From positions 123,208 to 187,207 of the forward strand of contig JAMXFF010000006.1 of assembly GCA_025370845.1 (NCBI GenBank): a stretch of 64,000 nt of DNA, in the 5' to 3' direction. Under the pieces are notes generated by a model. That model saw only the letters and a list, made by a program, of their open reading frames with translations, was not told the DNA's origin and ran no database searches. This document shows positions 1 through 8,819 of this stretch, in pieces (positions within the stretch are counted from its first letter, which is position 1; each line of letters starts with the position of its first letter). Origin of the DNA: Laspinema palackyanum D2a (GTDB lineage: Bacteria; Cyanobacteriota; Cyanobacteriia; Cyanobacteriales; Laspinemataceae). Position numbers and translations under genes: made by a program.

Positions 1-642
1 TTATTTAGCGCGGCCTACATAATTGGCTGGCTTAATATTAAGCAGTGCACCGGGTTTTCCCGGAAGCGCTCCCTTAATCAGCAGCAGGTTCTTTTCCGCA
101 TCCACTCGCACAATTTGCAATTGACGAGTTGTGACTTGGGTTCCGCCTAAACGACCGGCCATACGCTTCCCTGGATACACGCGACCCGGAGTCGTCCCTG
201 CACCTGTAGAACCGGGGGCTCTATGGTTTTTGGAACCGTGGGACATGGGTCCGCGTTTGAAGTTATGCCGTTTTTGATATCCGGCAAACCCCCGACCGAT
301 GCTGAGTCCGGTCACATCGACAATCTGGTTAGCAGTGAATCCTTCTACGGTCATTTGCTGTCCCAGTTCAAAGCTGCTGACATCATCAATACGATATTCA
401 CGCAGGTGACGCAGCGGAGGCGCTGATGATTTGACGAGATGTCCCAGTTCCGGCTTATTAATGGCCTTGGTGGTGGTTTCGCCATATCCGACCTGAATGG
501 CGGTGTAGCCATCGGTCTGTTTCGATTTGATTTGTGTCACGGTGCATGGACCCGCTTGGACGACGGTGACGGGGATTGCTCTCCCTTCTTCGTCAAAGAC
601 TTGGGTCATGCCGAGTTTTGTGCCCAGAATACCGACAGCCAC
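1..642 (-). CDS. rplC: 50S ribosomal protein L3
   Basis: Ribosomal protein L3 binds 23S rRNA near the peptidyl-transferase centre and is an early assembly protein of the large subunit. The 213-residue product has the usual bacterial length. It starts [16 protein letters not shown], the conserved L3 N-terminus, and carries the central loop with [14 protein letters not shown] followed by [12 protein letters not shown] and KRMAGRLGG. The start is GTG at 640-642 and the TAA stop is at the very edge of the window, so the gene is complete. In cyanobacteria rplC normally opens the large ribosomal-protein operon (rplD, rplW, rplB and so on), which would continue leftward outside the window. The divergent neighbour ndhN is the usual partner. 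Identity is certain from sequence conservation. Confidence 0.98.
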   Translation of the reverse strand: MAVGILGTKLGMTQVFDEEGRAIPVTVVQAGPCTVTQIKSKQTDGYTAIQVGYGETTTKAINKPELGHLVKSSAPPLRHLREYRIDDVSSFELGQQMTVEGFTANQIVDVTGLSIGRGFAGYQKRHNFKRGPMSHGSKNHRAPGSTGAGTTPGRVYPGKRMAGRLGGTQVTTRQLQIVRVDAEKNLLLIKGALPGKPGALLNIKPANYVGRAK

Positions 643-785
643 GGGTTTATGGTCTCCCCTTACTTAAGCACTACAAGTTTCTCGGATCGTGATGAGTTCA
701 ACTAAGAGCTCGGATCCGAATCGGGTTTCGACGCCAAACCAGTCCAAAGGTTGCCTCCAACAGCACAGCAGGAGACGGTCAGGCT

Positions 786-868
786 TCTTTGTCATTTGTC
801 CTTTGTCATTTGTCCTTGGTCATTTGTTATTGAGGACCAAGGACCAGTGACCAAGGACCAACGACCTA
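786..868. repeat. Heptameric short tandem repeats, block 1
   Basis: The first half is a run of variants of TTTGTCA/TTTGTCC heptamers. The second half is a run of GGACCAA/TGACCAA-type heptamers, which are their complements. The two halves could therefore fold back into a long imperfect hairpin. This is the style of the short tandemly repeated repetitive (STRR) heptamers known from filamentous cyanobacteria. Confidence 0.8.
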
Positions 869-1300
869 GGAAGCCTTTAACTACCTTCGGGCTAGTTTGA
901 TGAGTTGGTCCGTTAGGGTGAGCGGTTGCTCGTTTGTGTTGCCTTTGACCGCACAGACTTAAGCAATGGTTTACTCAGTATCTCTGCGAGGCAGTTGATC
1001 GCTCTAGCGGGTCAGACATCGTTTCGGACTGCAAACCTGCTAGGGGCGATCGCAACTAAATTTAGCTTTTCTCAACTTTCCGCTAAGGAGTAGTTGTCAC
1101 TCTGTTGGTCTGGACTAACCACTATAGCGCAAAATCGGCTTTTGGGCCGCACTGGGTTTCCAATTTGAGAGCTTTGGCTTAAATTTAGCGACAATTTAAT
1201 ACTATAGCGGATGTTAAATCCCTTGTCTAGTCCGATTTGAATAAAAATCCCAGAAAATTTTTATTTTTTTTGTGGGATCCCGGGTTTGAGGTCAGAGAGC

Positions 1301-1632
1301 AATGACAAAGGGTCAGTGGTCATTGGTCAGTGGTCATTTGTCATTTGTCATTTGTCCTTTGTCCTTTGGATTGTTGAATACTTGCGACAAACAAACCATA
1401 AAGGACCAGGGACCAGGGACCAATGACCAGGGACCAATGACCAGGGACCAATGACCAATGACAAAGGGTCAGTGGTCATTGGTCAGTGGTCATTTGTCAT
1501 TTATGGTTTGTCATTTGTCCTTTGTCCTTTGGATTGTTGAATACTTGCGACAAACAAACCATAAAGGACCAGGGACCAGGGACCAATGACCAGGGACCAA
1601 TGACCAGGGACCAATGACCAATGACCAATGAC
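1301..1632. repeat. Heptameric repeats, block 2, duplicated about 160 bp unit
   Basis: Two nearly identical units lie head to tail: about 1301-1456 and 1457-1632. Each has a run of GGTCATT/TTTGTCA heptamers, a unique spacer containing GGATTGTTGAATACTTGCG and ACAAACAAACCATAAAGG, then a run of GGGACCA/ATGACCA heptamers. The second unit differs mainly by an extra heptamer-sized insertion near 1502. Within each unit the left and right runs are complementary, so each unit can fold as a hairpin around the spacer. Confidence 0.85.
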
Positions 1633-1741
1633 CAGAATCCATTCTAAACCCTCCCCGGGATTAAACTATACTTGTCAAAGCCTGATTTCGGTAGCAGTAG
1701 AAAGAGAAACAGAGCTTACGCATTTGGGGAAAGCAAAGGCG

Positions 1742-1777
1742 AAATGTAGAGGGGATTCGCGAATCGCCTCTACATTT
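1742..1777. repeat. 36-bp near-perfect palindrome
   Basis: The arms are AAATGTAGAGG and CCTCTACATTT, and the centre is GATTCGCGAATC. Only one base pair breaks the symmetry. The GCGATTCGCGAATCGC core is a type of dispersed palindrome I associate with cyanobacterial intergenic DNA. It lies about 90 bp upstream of ndhN. Confidence 0.75.
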
Positions 1778-1863
1778 AGGGTAGGTTCTCAAGATCTGCG
1801 TAAGTCCTGCAACGGATCAAGAATCAGTCATGATTAAAAATTAGAAATTAGGAGTGAATCATT

Positions 1864-2328
1864 ATGGCACTGATTATCACGGGCAAAAAATTCATTCGCG
1901 ATCTGGAACAAAACGGGGCCTTAGCGCTGTATGTACCTTTGGAAGGAGGATTTGAGGGTCGCTATCAACGGCGAGTTAGAGCAGCGGGTTATGTCACCGT
2001 GAATCTATCCGCCCGAGGATTAGGGGATTTAGCGGCCTATTTAACCGGGGTGCATGGGGTTCGTCCACCGCACCTGGGCAAAAAAGAGATCCGGACTTAT
2101 TTTATTCCCCCCATTGTCACCTCGCAATTGGAGCAGTTACCCCCTAAAGCTAAGGGATTGGTGGTGTGGTTGATTGATGGAATCGTGCTGTCTAATCAGG
2201 AGTTGTCCTATTTAACGGAGTTGTCGAAGATTGAACCCCGGGTGAAAGTGGTGGTGGAAGTGGGAGGCGATCGCACGGTCACCTGGAACCCGCTTAAGGA
2301 CCTGTTGGTTCCCGCTCGCGCCAGCTAA
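1864..2328 (+). CDS. ndhN: NAD(P)H-quinone oxidoreductase subunit N (NdhN)
   Basis: NdhN is a peripheral-arm subunit of the cyanobacterial and chloroplast NDH-1 complex, which moves electrons from ferredoxin to plastoquinone in cyclic electron flow, respiration and CO2 uptake. The 154-residue product has the normal length and characteristic stretches: MALIITGKKFIRDLEQNGAL at the start, LYVPLEGGFEGRYQRR, then GLVVWLIDGIVLSNQEL. It is soluble, with no membrane segment. The gene is divergent from rplC across a repeat-rich gap and is followed by a strong intrinsic terminator, so it is probably transcribed alone. ATG at 1864 fits the family N-terminus. Confidence 0.96.
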   Translation: MALIITGKKFIRDLEQNGALALYVPLEGGFEGRYQRRVRAAGYVTVNLSARGLGDLAAYLTGVHGVRPPHLGKKEIRTYFIPPIVTSQLEQLPPKAKGLVVWLIDGIVLSNQELSYLTELSKIEPRVKVVVEVGGDRTVTWNPLKDLLVPARAS

Positions 2329-2366
2329 GATCAGGAATCATTCACCTGGTCTTAATATAGACATAT

Positions 2367-2392
2367 AGACGCGAGCGATCGCGTCTTTTTTT
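2367..2392 (+). terminator. Intrinsic terminator after ndhN
   Basis: A 7-bp GC-rich stem (AGACGCG and CGCGTCT) with a six-base loop is followed directly by a run of T. It lies 38 bases beyond the ndhN stop codon. Confidence 0.9.
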
Positions 2393-2510
2393 AATCCCGG
2401 GCTATTTCACCCTTTTGAGGGCTTTGAGTTAAGCTATCAACAGGAGGGGACGGAGGCGATCGCCTCCAGCCCGCTTCTGATGTTTTTTGCACAGACTTAG
2501 GGCTATTCTG

Positions 2511-3116
2511 ATGCTAGATAACCGCGACTATACACTGATTATTGACAAAAGCGGCAGTATGTCCACCCCGGACCAACGCGGGGGACGAACCCGATGGCAA
2601 GAAGCCCAAGAGTCTACCCTAGCATTAGCCCGCAAATGCGAAGAGTTAGACCCCGATGGCATCACGGTTTACGTTTTTTCAGGCCGGTTTAAGCGCTACG
2701 ACAATGTAACAGCAGCTAAAGTCGAGCAGATTTTCCAGGAAAATGAGCCTGCGGGTCGCACGGACTTAGCTGGGGTTTTACAAGATGCGCTAAATAATTA
2801 CTTTAAACGAAAATCGGCGGGTCAAACTCAACTGAATGGGGAAACGATTTTAGCCATCACCGATGGCGAACCAGACGATCGCAAAGCGGTGATGAAAGTG
2901 ATCATCGAAGCGTCGCGCCGAATTGATAAAGATGAAGAACTGGCGATTTCTTTTATTCAAATTGGCAATGATCGCACGGCCACTCAATTTCTCAAAGCCC
3001 TGGATGATGATTTAATTAATGCCGGGGCTAAGTTTGATATCGTGGATACTTTAACCATTGATGACATGGAAGAAATGACTTTGACTGAAGTTTTGATGAA
3101 TGCCATCATCGATTAA
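2511..3116 (+). CDS. VWA-domain protein, paralogue 1 of 3
   Basis: This is a stand-alone cytosolic von Willebrand factor A domain of 201 residues. It has no signal peptide or membrane helix. The metal-ion-dependent adhesion site is clear: DKSGSM near residues 12-17, and an Asp-rich DGEPDD element further on. Such domains bind a divalent cation and mediate protein-protein contacts. The client is unknown. The gene is the first of three tandem copies with very similar sequence (shared NRDYTLIIDKSGSM start, QENEP and LKALDDDL segments). A TTG start 24 bases upstream is possible, but ATG at 2511 aligns with the other copies and has AGGG a short distance upstream. I cannot assign a pathway. VWA proteins of this size also occur in tellurite/stress-type gene sets, but no such partner is visible here. 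Confidence 0.85.
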   Translation: MLDNRDYTLIIDKSGSMSTPDQRGGRTRWQEAQESTLALARKCEELDPDGITVYVFSGRFKRYDNVTAAKVEQIFQENEPAGRTDLAGVLQDALNNYFKRKSAGQTQLNGETILAITDGEPDDRKAVMKVIIEASRRIDKDEELAISFIQIGNDRTATQFLKALDDDLINAGAKFDIVDTLTIDDMEEMTLTEVLMNAIID

Positions 3117-3304
3117 TTGACGAGCAGCTTATTCTCTGTGAAATCGGGGCTGCGGCCTGACTTATAAACCTTAATGGACTCAGGGAAGAGTCCGTTGATG
3201 ATAGGCCACATTCCTGAAAGCTTTAGGTTTTTTATCTAAAGTGAGATATATTCATTGACTCGATTTCATCCAATGCAGTTTAATTGATTCAACGAAAAAA
3301 CATC

Positions 3305-3910
3305 ATGGTAGAAAATCGCGATTATACGCTAATTATCGATAAAAGTGGCAGTATGTCCATCCCGGATCAACCGGGGGGTAAAACCCGATGGCAAGTGGCT
3401 CAGGAGTCTACCCTAGCCTTAGCCCGAAAATGTGAAGAATTTGACCCGGATGGGATTACCATTTATCTGTTTTCTGGGCGATTTCAACGGTACGATAATG
3501 TGACTGCCGCCAAAGTCGATCAGATTTATCAAGAAAATGAGCCGATGGGACGGACCAACTTAGCCGCAGTCCTCCAAGATGCTGTGAATTTGTATTTTCA
3601 GCGCAAAGCCTCCGGTCAAACGAAACCCAATGGAGAAACCATTCTCGTGGTAACCGATGGGGAACCGGACGATCGCAAAGCGGTGATGGAAGTGATTATT
3701 AAAGCCACCCGCCAAATGGACCGGGATGAAGAATTAGCCATTTCCATGATTCAAGTGGGGAACGATGCCCAAGCGACGCGCTTTTTAAAGGCATTGGATG
3801 ATGATTTGCAAGGCGTGGGAGCTAAATTTGATATCGTAGATACCATTACGATGGATGATATGGAAGAAACCCCTTTGAAAGAGGTGCTGTTGCGGGCAGT
3901 CATCGATTAA
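3305..3910 (+). CDS. VWA-domain protein, paralogue 2 of 3
   Basis: This is the second copy of the tandem VWA family, 201 residues from ATG at 3305. The MIDAS motif DKSGSM and the DGEPDDRKAVM segment are intact, so cation binding is likely retained. It is most like the third copy in the C-terminal half (shared DEELAISMIQVGND, QGVGAKFDIVDTIT). The 188-base spacer from copy 1 has a small hairpin (GGACTC/GAGTCC, about 3176-3193) without a T run, so read-through from copy 1 is possible. A TTG start at 3284 would add seven residues not present in the other copies. The function is unknown beyond a VWA scaffold. Confidence 0.85.
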   Translation: MVENRDYTLIIDKSGSMSIPDQPGGKTRWQVAQESTLALARKCEEFDPDGITIYLFSGRFQRYDNVTAAKVDQIYQENEPMGRTNLAAVLQDAVNLYFQRKASGQTKPNGETILVVTDGEPDDRKAVMEVIIKATRQMDRDEELAISMIQVGNDAQATRFLKALDDDLQGVGAKFDIVDTITMDDMEETPLKEVLLRAVID

Positions 3911-3984
3911 GCTACGCTCATTTCATTTTCTTCTTGCTCCGGCAGGAATTTTACCCTTTTTTAGCTTAGAACAACCACAGAATT

Positions 3985-4587
3985 ATGTCAGATAACCGAG
4001 ATTACACGTTGATTATCGATAAAAGCGGTAGTATGATGACTCCCGATGGAAGCAGTAGCAAAACTCGCTGGTCCTTGGCAGAAGAGTCTACCTTTGCTCT
4101 GGCGGCGAAATGTGAACAGTTAGATCCCGATGGGATTACCGTCTATCTGTTTTCCGGTCGCTTTCAACGCTATGAAAACGTAACTTCAGCAAAAGTTGCC
4201 CAAATTTTCCAAGAAAACGAACCTTCTGGAAGAACCGATTTAGCATCGGTTTTAAAAGATGCGGTGAATCATTATTTTAACAATAAAGCGTCAGGTGGGA
4301 CGAAATCCGGTGAAACAATTCTGGTGGTTACCGATGGAGAACCGGACGATCGCAAAGCGGTGATGCGGGTAATTGTTGAGGCGACTCGTCAGATGGAACG
4401 GGATGAAGAGTTAGCCATTTCTATGATTCAAGTGGGAAATGATACCCAAGCCACTCGGTTTTTAAAAGCCTTGGATGATGAGTTGCAAGGGGTAGGAGCG
4501 AAGTTTGATATCGTCGATACGATTACGATTGATGAGATGGAGGATTATACCTTGTCCGAGGTGTTACTGAAGGCGATCGGGGATTAA
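3985..4587 (+). CDS. VWA-domain protein, paralogue 3 of 3
   Basis: This is the third tandem VWA copy, 200 residues, starting MSDNRDYTLIIDKSGSMM. The MIDAS residues are conserved (DKSGSM, then DGEPDD). It has one residue fewer than copies 1 and 2 because of a deletion in the loop after KASGGTKSG. Only 74 bases separate it from copy 2, so the pair is probably co-transcribed. The three copies differ mostly in surface loops near residues 19-27 (TPDQRGGR, IPDQPGGK, TPDGSSSK), as expected if each recognises a different partner. That last point is inference. Confidence 0.85.
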   Translation: MSDNRDYTLIIDKSGSMMTPDGSSSKTRWSLAEESTFALAAKCEQLDPDGITVYLFSGRFQRYENVTSAKVAQIFQENEPSGRTDLASVLKDAVNHYFNNKASGGTKSGETILVVTDGEPDDRKAVMRVIVEATRQMERDEELAISMIQVGNDTQATRFLKALDDELQGVGAKFDIVDTITIDEMEDYTLSEVLLKAIGD

Positions 4588-4606
4588 ATTTCCACAGTCA
4601 ACCTCG

Positions 4607-4652
4607 TTCCCAGGCTCTGCCTGGGAATGCTCCAGTTGGAGGCTCTGCCTCC
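4607..4652. repeat. Double-hairpin dispersed repeat
   Basis: Two consecutive hairpins share the loop CTCTG: TTCCCAGG/CCTGGGAA (4607-4627) and GGAGG/CCTCC (4638-4652). The consensus, with a leading CCTCG, is a familiar REP-like intergenic element of cyanobacteria. It sits just after VWA copy 3 and could also act as a weak transcript end. Confidence 0.75.
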
Positions 4653-4723
4653 TGCTTGCAAAAGGTAGTATTTTAACTCTACAACCCTTTCCCTCTCCTG
4701 TAGTCCAGGGGTAAAATAAAGGT

Positions 4724-4791
4724 TAGAAACCGGGTTGTTAACAAAATTTCTACCATTTAGCATTCAATTGTCGCCAAAAACTCGGTTTCTT
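4724..4791. repeat. Inverted repeat of the AGAAACCGGGTTTCT family, degenerate copy
   Basis: The left arm GAAACCGGGTT and right arm AACTCGGTTTCTT flank about 45 bases. Better-preserved members of the same family occur at 13882-13949 and 22556-22622. The rest of the 4588-4904 gap shows only the double hairpin above and AT-rich DNA that should contain the promoter of the next gene. Confidence 0.65.
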
Positions 4792-4904
4792 GTCCCTAGG
4801 TTCTAATCCGGGAGCGATAAAAAAATTGAATAGTGTCTTTAAAATAAAATAAATGGAAGTCGTCCTAAGTTGTTCGATGAAGAGAGTTGGCGAGGAATTA
4901 AAAA

Positions 4905-5450
4905 ATGGATCCAATTGAAAAGTTATTAGAGCAAATTAAGGCAGAAAATGAAAATCCGGGGCCAAAATTTCCGGAACAAGTGGCGGCAAAACCGACGCCG
5001 AAAGCAGCGAATTTGCCACAGGCTAATCCTCCTCAGTTGATGTATAATTTGGATAGTTTGTTAGACAAGGTGGAGTCCGAAGCGAAGGCCCCGAGAGTGA
5101 AGCCTTCCGTGAATGTTCAGCCGATCGCCTTAGAGTCAACTTCGGGGGGATTGGGTGGACATTTAGATCAGTTATTTGGGGATGTCAAGCAGGAGTTGGA
5201 GGCCCAAGAACGGGCGGAACAACTCAAGCGAGAACAAGAACGCCAGGAAGAGGCGAAAAACCTAGAACGTCTCAAGCAGAAACAGCGGGAAGCATTAGCC
5301 AAACGAGCACAGGAGTGGTTGAAGAAGTTAGATCCCTATTCTGATGAAGGGTTTTGGTTCGGACAATTTGCGGAGCATTATTCCTCGAAGTTGGAGGCGG
5401 CGATCGCCTATTTAGAGGCAACCCCATCCCAGAAACGGGGGGAGGGGTAA
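4905..5450 (+). CDS. Slr1339-type conserved cyanobacterial protein
   Basis: This is a 181-residue hydrophilic protein. The N-terminus (MDPIEKLLEQIKAE) is a short amphipathic helix. A Pro/Ala-rich linker follows, then LDSLLDKVESEA and LDQLFGDVKQELEA, a highly charged coiled-coil segment (about residues 98-135, rich in Glu, Arg, Lys and Gln) and a C-terminal block with AQEWLKKLDPYSDEGFWFGQFAEHY. I associate this layout with the Slr1339 family, annotated as salt-stress related in Synechocystis. The assignment is from memory of the family, not a search. No enzyme motif is visible. Confidence 0.7.
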   Translation: MDPIEKLLEQIKAENENPGPKFPEQVAAKPTPKAANLPQANPPQLMYNLDSLLDKVESEAKAPRVKPSVNVQPIALESTSGGLGGHLDQLFGDVKQELEAQERAEQLKREQERQEEAKNLERLKQKQREALAKRAQEWLKKLDPYSDEGFWFGQFAEHYSSKLEAAIAYLEATPSQKRGEG

Positions 5451-5658
5451 AGGCATTTTCCCAGCCAGTGGATGGAATTCCTACGCTAGATATAGAGTCA
5501 AAAGAGTGGGATTTACCTAAATCTGGAAAGAAAGCCCAGTCGCCCTCAACCTTGAGTTGCTACCGGAACAGCGTTAACCCATTCCTGCCAACTATTCCCC
5601 TAGAAATAAATTGGTGCAAGCCCTCCCAATATGTAACTGCTCGCATTAGCATAGAGGT

Positions 5659-6882
5659 GTGAGCAACTTGAACGACCCGTTAACATCCCTATCTGAAGGC
5701 CATTGGTTTAAGCTAATCTGCGGTGCCAGTTTTCAGCATTTGCAGTTTGTGCGGAATATTACTTTGGCCTATTGCCTAGCTGGTGCGGACTGTATTGATG
5801 TAGCCGCAGATCCAGCGGTGATTGCTGCTGCCAACGAGGCGATCAAAAAGGCTGTCACCCTCGGACAAGTCGCTCAACAACGAGGCAGTCGCCATCATTT
5901 CGCAAACAGGGGAGTACCTCGACCCTTACTGATGGTCAGCTTAAATGATGGGGAAGACCCGCATTTTAGAAAAGCAGAATTTAATCCCGAAAAGTGTCCC
6001 CCGGATTGTCCTCGACCTTGCGAAAGTATTTGTCCAGCGCAGGCGATCGCCTTTCCCCCGTCAGCCTTCAACATTGCACCCAAACCCGGTGATTTATCCT
6101 TTAAGACCACTCAACATTCACCGGAGTTTCAGCAGAAGGCTGGGGTCATAGAAGACCGTTGCTATGGATGCGGACGATGCCTCCCCGTTTGTCCGATCGG
6201 ACAAATTGTTACCCGTTCGTATGTCTCGACACCGACAGCGATCGCCCCATCGGTGTTATCTAAAGGCGTCAACGCTGTAGAAATTCATACGCAAGTGGGT
6301 CGAATCGAGGATTTTAAACGCCTGTGGAGTGCAGTCGCCCCCTCAGTCAACCAGCTTAAGGTCGTTGCCATTAGCTGTCCCGACGGGGAAAACCTAATTG
6401 ATTACCTCTGGTCCATTTATCACGCCATCTCTCCGGTCCCCTGTGCCCTGATCTGGCAAACTGACGGACGTCCGATGAGTGGAGATATTGGCATCGGAAC
6501 CACTCGCGCTGCCATCAAATTAGGCCAAAAAGTTTTAGCTGCGGGTTTACCGGGATTCGTCCAACTCGCCGGGGGTACCAATCAGCATACGGTTTCCAAA
6601 CTCAAATCAATGGGATTGTTGCGGCAAGGTGGAGTTAAGGCGAAAGAGGATTCAACCCACTCCTATCTTTCTGGAGTCGCTTATGGCAGCTATGCTCGTG
6701 TTCTGTTATCCCCCATTTTAGAACGGGTCGAACAACAGTGGGGAGAGACGTTCTCAGGGAGTTACGCCCTAGAAGACTGCCCGGATTTACTGTGGGAAGC
6801 TGTAGATTTAGCTGATTCCCTTGTTTCTGAGATCAAATTTGGCTTACAATTACAGAATACTACAAATAATACAAGCCCATGA
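5659..6882 (+). CDS. ldpA: LdpA, Fe-S protein of the light input to the circadian clock
   Basis: LdpA (light-dependent period) is a cyanobacterial iron-sulfur protein that links cellular redox and light state to the period of the Kai clock. The 407-residue product carries two cysteine clusters: C113-x3-C117-x3-C121-x3-C125 (in CPPDCPRPCESICP) and a classical 4Fe-4S signature C168-x2-C171-x2-C174-x3-C178 (DRCYGCGRCLPVCP). The region after residue 190 is the LdpA C-terminal domain, with VQLAGGTNQHTV. The start is GTG at 5659, shortly after a stretch of about 200 bases in which I see no gene. It is a complete, typical gene with no cofactor ligand missing. Confidence 0.9.
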   Translation: MSNLNDPLTSLSEGHWFKLICGASFQHLQFVRNITLAYCLAGADCIDVAADPAVIAAANEAIKKAVTLGQVAQQRGSRHHFANRGVPRPLLMVSLNDGEDPHFRKAEFNPEKCPPDCPRPCESICPAQAIAFPPSAFNIAPKPGDLSFKTTQHSPEFQQKAGVIEDRCYGCGRCLPVCPIGQIVTRSYVSTPTAIAPSVLSKGVNAVEIHTQVGRIEDFKRLWSAVAPSVNQLKVVAISCPDGENLIDYLWSIYHAISPVPCALIWQTDGRPMSGDIGIGTTRAAIKLGQKVLAAGLPGFVQLAGGTNQHTVSKLKSMGLLRQGGVKAKEDSTHSYLSGVAYGSYARVLLSPILERVEQQWGETFSGSYALEDCPDLLWEAVDLADSLVSEIKFGLQLQNTTNNTSP

Positions 6883-6971
6883 TAAACCACCCTTAATGGA
6901 TTTCCAACGTTTGACTCCTCCATTTTCTGTTTTTACTTTTTTGTCCTGCTCAGTTATCGACGCCAGAATTT

Positions 6972-8819
6972 ATGGTTAATTCCCAGGGAAATCAACCGAT
7001 TGACAACCCGATCCAACCCCAAGCGCAGAGTGGAGTGGAAAACGTCGATCTCGGAAGAACGCAGATCACCGACGATCTCAGCCAGTTGCTGGAAATTCTG
7101 CCCGAAACCATTCGCGAACACTTAACCACTCACTCATCCCTGAGTAGCTTAATTGAAGTGGTGATGGATTTGGGACGGCTTCCCGAAGCTCGTTTTCCCA
7201 ATAAAGCCGAATATATCAGCGATATCCCCGTCACTCGTTCTGACCTCAAATATGCGATCGAGCGAGTCGGTCACTTTAGCGGAGATAATCGTGCTGGGAT
7301 TGAACAAACCCTGCACCGCATCAGTGCCATTCGCAATCGTACTGGGGAAATTATCGGCTTAACTTGCCGGGTGGGGCGGTCTGTCTTCGGCACGATTCAC
7401 ATGATCCGCGATTTAGTCGAAAGCGGACAATCGATTTTAATGTTAGGCCGTCCGGGGGTGGGGAAAACGACGGCATTGCGCGAAATTGCGCGGGTGTTGG
7501 CGGATGAACTGCACAAACGGGTGGTGATTATCGATACCTCCAACGAAATTGCTGGGGATGGGGATATTCCGCATCCGGCGATCGGGCGGGCGCGACGGAT
7601 GCAAGTGGCGGCACCGGAATTTCAACATAAGGTGATGATTGAGGCAGTGGAAAACCATATGCCGGAAGTGATTGTCATCGATGAAATCGGGACCGAATTG
7701 GAAGCATTAGCGGCGCGAACCATTGCCGAACGTGGGGTGCAGTTGGTGGGAACCGCCCACGGTAACCAGATTGAAAACTTGATTAAAAACCCGACCCTGT
7801 GCGATTTGGTGGGCGGGATTCAGTCCGTGACCCTCGGTGATGAAGAGGCACGGCGTCGGGGTTCTCAGAAAACGGTGTTAGAACGCAAAGCACCCCCGAC
7901 GTTTGAAATTGCCGTGGAAATGAGCGAACGCAAACGCTGGGTGGTTCATGAACGGGTGTCGGAAACCGTAGATACTTTACTGCGGGGACGCCAGCCGGAT
8001 CTCCAAGTGCGGACGGTGAGCGAAAGCGGGAAAGTAACGATTACCAAAGAGTTACAGCCCCAAAATCCGACAACGACGAAGACGACGGCAGCGGTGCGTC
8101 CGTTTGGAAGTGCTGGATTGCGCGCCAGTGGGAAGATGCAGCCGTTACCGGCGCAAACGTTGCCGGAGTTGGGGCGCAGACCCCAGGCGGTGCCCGAGGA
8201 AAAGTCCTTTGAGCAGATGCTGAATGAGTCGTTGTATCCCAGCGATCGCTTTGCTTCTGCGGCGGATTATGGGTTTGAGGAAATCTCGCCCTTGGCGGGT
8301 CCCAATGGGGAAGATTTGCCGTTGCACGTCTATCCTTATGGGGTGAGTCGGCATCAGTTGGATCAGGTAATTCGTACTCTGGCCCTGCCGGTGGTGGTGA
8401 CGAAGGATATTGATAGTGCGGATGTGGTGTTGGCGGTGCGATCGCACGTCAAAAACCATTCTAAGTTGCGGCAAATGTCCAAAAACCGCCAGGTTCCCAT
8501 TTTCACGATTAATTCCAGCAGTGTTCCGAAGATTGCTCATTCCTTGCGCCGGATGTTGCATTTAGAGGAAGGCAGTACGCCGGAAGTCTCTGATGTGTCT
8601 TTGTTTGCCCAGAGTGGTAGCGATGATGAAATTGAGGCCCTGGAAGAAGCGCGTCTGGCAGTGGAACAGATTGTAATTCCCAAGGGACAGCCGGTGGAAC
8701 TGTTACCCCGTGGGGGTCAAGTCCGCAAGATGCAGCATGAGTTGGTGGAACATTATCGGTTAAAGTCTTGCAGTTTTGGCGATGAACCGAATCGCCGTCT
8801 GCGGATTTATCCGGCATAA
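6972..8819 (+). CDS. Ycf45 family AAA ATPase with R3H domain
   Basis: This is a 615-residue protein of the Ycf45 family, found in cyanobacteria and some plastid genomes and related to the SpoIIIAA-like ATPase fold. An AAA-type P-loop domain carries Walker A GRPGVGKTT (residues 159-167) and Walker B VIVIDEIG (233-240). A basic, Pro/Gln-rich linker follows at about 340-410. The C-terminus looks like an R3H single-strand nucleic-acid-binding domain (RKMQHELVEHYRL). The product is probably an RNA- or DNA-dependent ATPase, and its exact substrate is not known. It starts 89 bases after ldpA and may be co-transcribed with it. A strong terminator lies downstream. Confidence 0.9.
   Translation: MVNSQGNQPIDNPIQPQAQSGVENVDLGRTQITDDLSQLLEILPETIREHLTTHSSLSSLIEVVMDLGRLPEARFPNKAEYISDIPVTRSDLKYAIERVGHFSGDNRAGIEQTLHRISAIRNRTGEIIGLTCRVGRSVFGTIHMIRDLVESGQSILMLGRPGVGKTTALREIARVLADELHKRVVIIDTSNEIAGDGDIPHPAIGRARRMQVAAPEFQHKVMIEAVENHMPEVIVIDEIGTELEALAARTIAERGVQLVGTAHGNQIENLIKNPTLCDLVGGIQSVTLGDEEARRRGSQKTVLERKAPPTFEIAVEMSERKRWVVHERVSETVDTLLRGRQPDLQVRTVSESGKVTITKELQPQNPTTTKTTAAVRPFGSAGLRASGKMQPLPAQTLPELGRRPQAVPEEKSFEQMLNESLYPSDRFASAADYGFEEISPLAGPNGEDLPLHVYPYGVSRHQLDQVIRTLALPVVVTKDIDSADVVLAVRSHVKNHSKLRQMSKNRQVPIFTINSSSVPKIAHSLRRMLHLEEGSTPEVSDVSLFAQSGSDDEIEALEEARLAVEQIVIPKGQPVELLPRGGQVRKMQHELVEHYRLKSCSFGDEPNRRLRIYPA

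Larger units (their letters stand above)
643..1863. other. Repeat-rich intergenic region between rplC and ndhN
   Basis: This 1.2 kb gap separates two divergent genes and should hold the promoters of both the ribosomal-protein operon and ndhN. I see no credible coding region. A 69-codon open frame at 1628-1837 begins inside heptamer repeats and has no recognisable product. The gap contains two blocks of heptameric repeats and one long palindrome, listed separately. The stretch 870-1300 shows no gene or clear structure to me, apart from HIP1-like octamers. Confidence 0.8.

Noticed and set aside
1301..1632. CRISPR array
   Set aside because: The repeat is built of 7-base units with complementary runs, not 25-40-base repeats with unique spacers.
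1628..1837. 69-codon open frame between rplC and ndhN
   Set aside because: It begins in heptamer repeats and crosses the long palindrome, with no family resemblance and no ribosome-binding site.
5354..5662. 102-codon open frame overlapping the Slr1339-type gene
   Set aside because: It starts inside the real gene in another frame and has no recognisable product. The 5451-5658 gap looks non-coding.
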